The notes beneath the pieces were generated by a model, which worked only from the letters and a program-made list of their open reading frames with translations, was not told the origin of the DNA and did not search any database. Below, in pieces: positions 62,700 to 64,000 of a stretch of DNA of 64,000 nucleotides. Origin of the DNA: Mesorhizobium sp. SARCC-RB16n (GTDB taxonomy: Bacteria > Pseudomonadota > Alphaproteobacteria > Rhizobiales > Rhizobiaceae); contig NZ_ML703264.1 of the NCBI RefSeq assembly GCF_008520305.1, positions 373,358 through 437,357 of the forward strand. Direction: 5' to 3'. The translations under genes and the position numbers were made by a program. Every line of letters starts with the position of its first letter. The first letter of the stretch is position 1.

Positions 62700-63163
62700 C
62701 CGGCCCCCTGCCCGTGCCATCGGGACCCGGCAAGGACCGGCTGCGTCTTTGGATCAGGCTGCTGCGTGCCTCGCGCACGATCGAGGCCGAACTGCGCGAG
62801 CGCCTGAAGAAAGAATTCGATACGACGCTGCCGCGCTTCGACGTCATGGCAGCACTCTACCGGGCGCCGGAAGGCATGCTGATGAGCGACCTGTCGCGCT
62901 TCCTGCTGGTGTCCAACGGCAATGTCACCGGCATTGTCGACCGGCTCGTGTCGGAAGGACTCGTCGCCCGTGCGCGCCGCAATGGCGACCGCCGCACCTC
63001 GATGGTGCGGCTTACCGAGGAAGGCACGAAGTCCTTCGCGACAATCGCCGCCGCGCATGAGGGCTGGATCGGTGAATTGCTGGGCAAGGTCAGCGAGGAG
63101 GATGCGCGCCGGCTGACCGGCATGCTGACCTCGTTCCGCAGCAACTGGGAGGGACGCGAATGA
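62693..63163 (+). CDS. MarR family transcriptional regulator (second of two)
   Basis: 156 residues. Winged helix: [57 protein letters not shown]. The long N-terminal helix has [36 protein letters not shown]. It overlaps the SDR stop and the next start (ATGA), so it is part of the catabolic operon and probably senses an aromatic CoA ester of the pathway. Confidence 0.92.
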   Translation: MVAGPLPVPSGPGKDRLRLWIRLLRASRTIEAELRERLKKEFDTTLPRFDVMAALYRAPEGMLMSDLSRFLLVSNGNVTGIVDRLVSEGLVARARRNGDRRTSMVRLTEEGTKSFATIAAAHEGWIGELLGKVSEEDARRLTGMLTSFRSNWEGRE

Positions 63164-63972
63164 CTGCAATGGCCGGCCTCAAGCCGAAGCATTTCCTCTG
63201 GGAGGTCGAAGGCAGGATCGCCAAGGTCCGGCTCGACCGGCCGGAGCGCAAGAACCCGCTGACTTTCGAAAGCTATGCGGAACTCCGCGACACGTTCCGC
63301 GACCTTGTCTATGCCGACGATATCGACGCCGTGGTGTTCCTCTCCAACGGTGGCAATTTCTGCTCCGGCGGCGATGTCCACGACATCATCGGGCCGCTAG
63401 TCAAGATGGACATGAAGCAACTCCTGGCCTTCACCCGGATGACCGGCGACTTCGTCAAGGCGATGCTCAATTGCGGCAAGCCGATCATCGCGGCGGTGGA
63501 TGGTGTCGCGGTCGGCGCCGGCGCCATTATCGCCATGAGCGCCGACATCCGCATCGCCACGCCGGAAGCCAAGACGGCGTTCCTGTTCACCCGCGTCGGC
63601 CTTGCCGGCTGCGACATGGGCGCCTGCGCGATCCTGCCGCGCATCATCGGCCAGGGCCGCGCCGCCGAATTGCTTTACACCGGCCGGACCATGACGGCTG
63701 ATGAAGGCGAGCGCTGGGGATTCTACAACAGGCTGGTAGCGGCAGACGCACTCGAGGCCAACGCGCTCGACATGGCGGCGCGCATCGTCTCCGGCCCGAC
63801 CTTCGCCCACGGCATCACCAAGACGCAGCTCAACCAGGAATGGTCGATGGGCCTGGACCAGGCGATCGAGGCCGAAGCGCAGGCGCAGGCGATCTGCATG
63901 CAGACGCGCGATTTCGAGCGGGCGTATCGGGCTTTCGTGGCCAAGGAAAAGCCGGTGTTCGAGGGGAATTGA
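63160..63972 (+). CDS. Enoyl-CoA hydratase/isomerase family protein
   Basis: 270-residue crotonase-fold enzyme. Oxyanion-hole sequences are visible as [17 protein letters not shown] and [25 protein letters not shown], with [22 protein letters not shown] following. The conserved catalytic Glu of enoyl-CoA hydratase is not obvious in the last segment (GCDMGA), so it may be a hydrolase or isomerase type. Overlaps marR by four bases. Expected to act on ring-reduced CoA intermediates. The remaining 28 bases of the window hold nothing further. Confidence 0.9.
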   Translation: MTAMAGLKPKHFLWEVEGRIAKVRLDRPERKNPLTFESYAELRDTFRDLVYADDIDAVVFLSNGGNFCSGGDVHDIIGPLVKMDMKQLLAFTRMTGDFVKAMLNCGKPIIAAVDGVAVGAGAIIAMSADIRIATPEAKTAFLFTRVGLAGCDMGACAILPRIIGQGRAAELLYTGRTMTADEGERWGFYNRLVAADALEANALDMAARIVSGPTFAHGITKTQLNQEWSMGLDQAIEAEAQAQAICMQTRDFERAYRAFVAKEKPVFEGN

Positions 63973-64000
63973 GGATGATCTGTTCAATAGAGAGGTTGGC

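Noticed and set aside
1-64000. CRISPR arrays, prophage genes, insertion sequences or rRNA
   Set aside because: No regularly spaced repeats, transposase, phage structural or integrase genes, or rRNA sequences were seen in the window.

Overview
This is a high-GC, gene-dense chromosomal segment. Gene content and order point to a soil or plant-associated alphaproteobacterium of the order Hyphomicrobiales, most like Mesorhizobium. The evidence is a dnaX-ybaB-recR group beside the signal recognition particle RNA, a pheA-kdsB-membrane cytochrome c group, a yejA-yejA-yejB-yejE-yejF peptide importer with two binding proteins, three oligopeptide-type ABC importers in one window, an ECF sigma/sensor group, and short intergenic palindromes of the kind common in rhizobia. 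The genus is an inference; no rRNA or other marker is present to prove it.

Layout. 1-1.5 kb: 3' part of an RND efflux pump gene. 1.5-6.8 kb (minus): complete dipeptide/oligopeptide ABC operon. 7-13.2 kb (minus): lytic transglycosylase, recR, a cell-wall hydrolase lipoprotein with a 75-bp tandem repeat, a hypothetical, ybaB, dnaX and the SRP RNA. 13.4-17.7 kb: HIT protein, nudC, Dabb protein, pheA, kdsB, cytochrome c. 17.8-25.4 kb (plus): yejA1-yejA2-yejB-yejE-yejF, then a ghrA-like reductase. 26.4-32.7 kb: small kinase-like ATPase, lipoprotein, methyltransferase, DNA exonuclease plus ATP-dependent DNA ligase, and two hypotheticals. 33.0-35.3 kb: tRNA-Thr(CGU) whose last 29 bases are repeated 2.2 kb away, enclosing a thioredoxin-reductase-like gene and its divergent TetR gene but no integrase. 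35.6-38.8 kb: small proteins, a calcium-binding EF-hand protein, and an ECF sigma / anti-sigma-like / periplasmic metal-sensor-like operon. 38.9-41.6 kb: DUF1800-DUF1501 pair. 41.7-45.1 kb (minus): a 1136-residue LplT-PlsC-acyl-ACP synthetase fusion (aas), followed by three palindromic operators and a decapitated tetR fragment.

45.5-64 kb: the most interesting region, a catabolic cluster arranged around a divergent promoter at about 52.5 kb. Leftward are a cyclase/isatin-hydrolase-family amidohydrolase, a phytoene-dehydrogenase-like flavoprotein overlapping a MarR regulator, and a two-gene indolepyruvate:ferredoxin-type oxidoreductase. Rightward are a second flavoprotein, a complete ABC importer, a fused 2-aminobenzoyl-CoA monooxygenase/reductase-type enzyme, an SDR, a second MarR regulator and an enoyl-CoA hydratase. 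I infer uptake and aerobic CoA-dependent breakdown of an indole- or anthranilate-type aromatic compound. The ring-opening logic is suggested by the families; the actual substrate is not proven by sequence. The cluster probably continues beyond the right edge.
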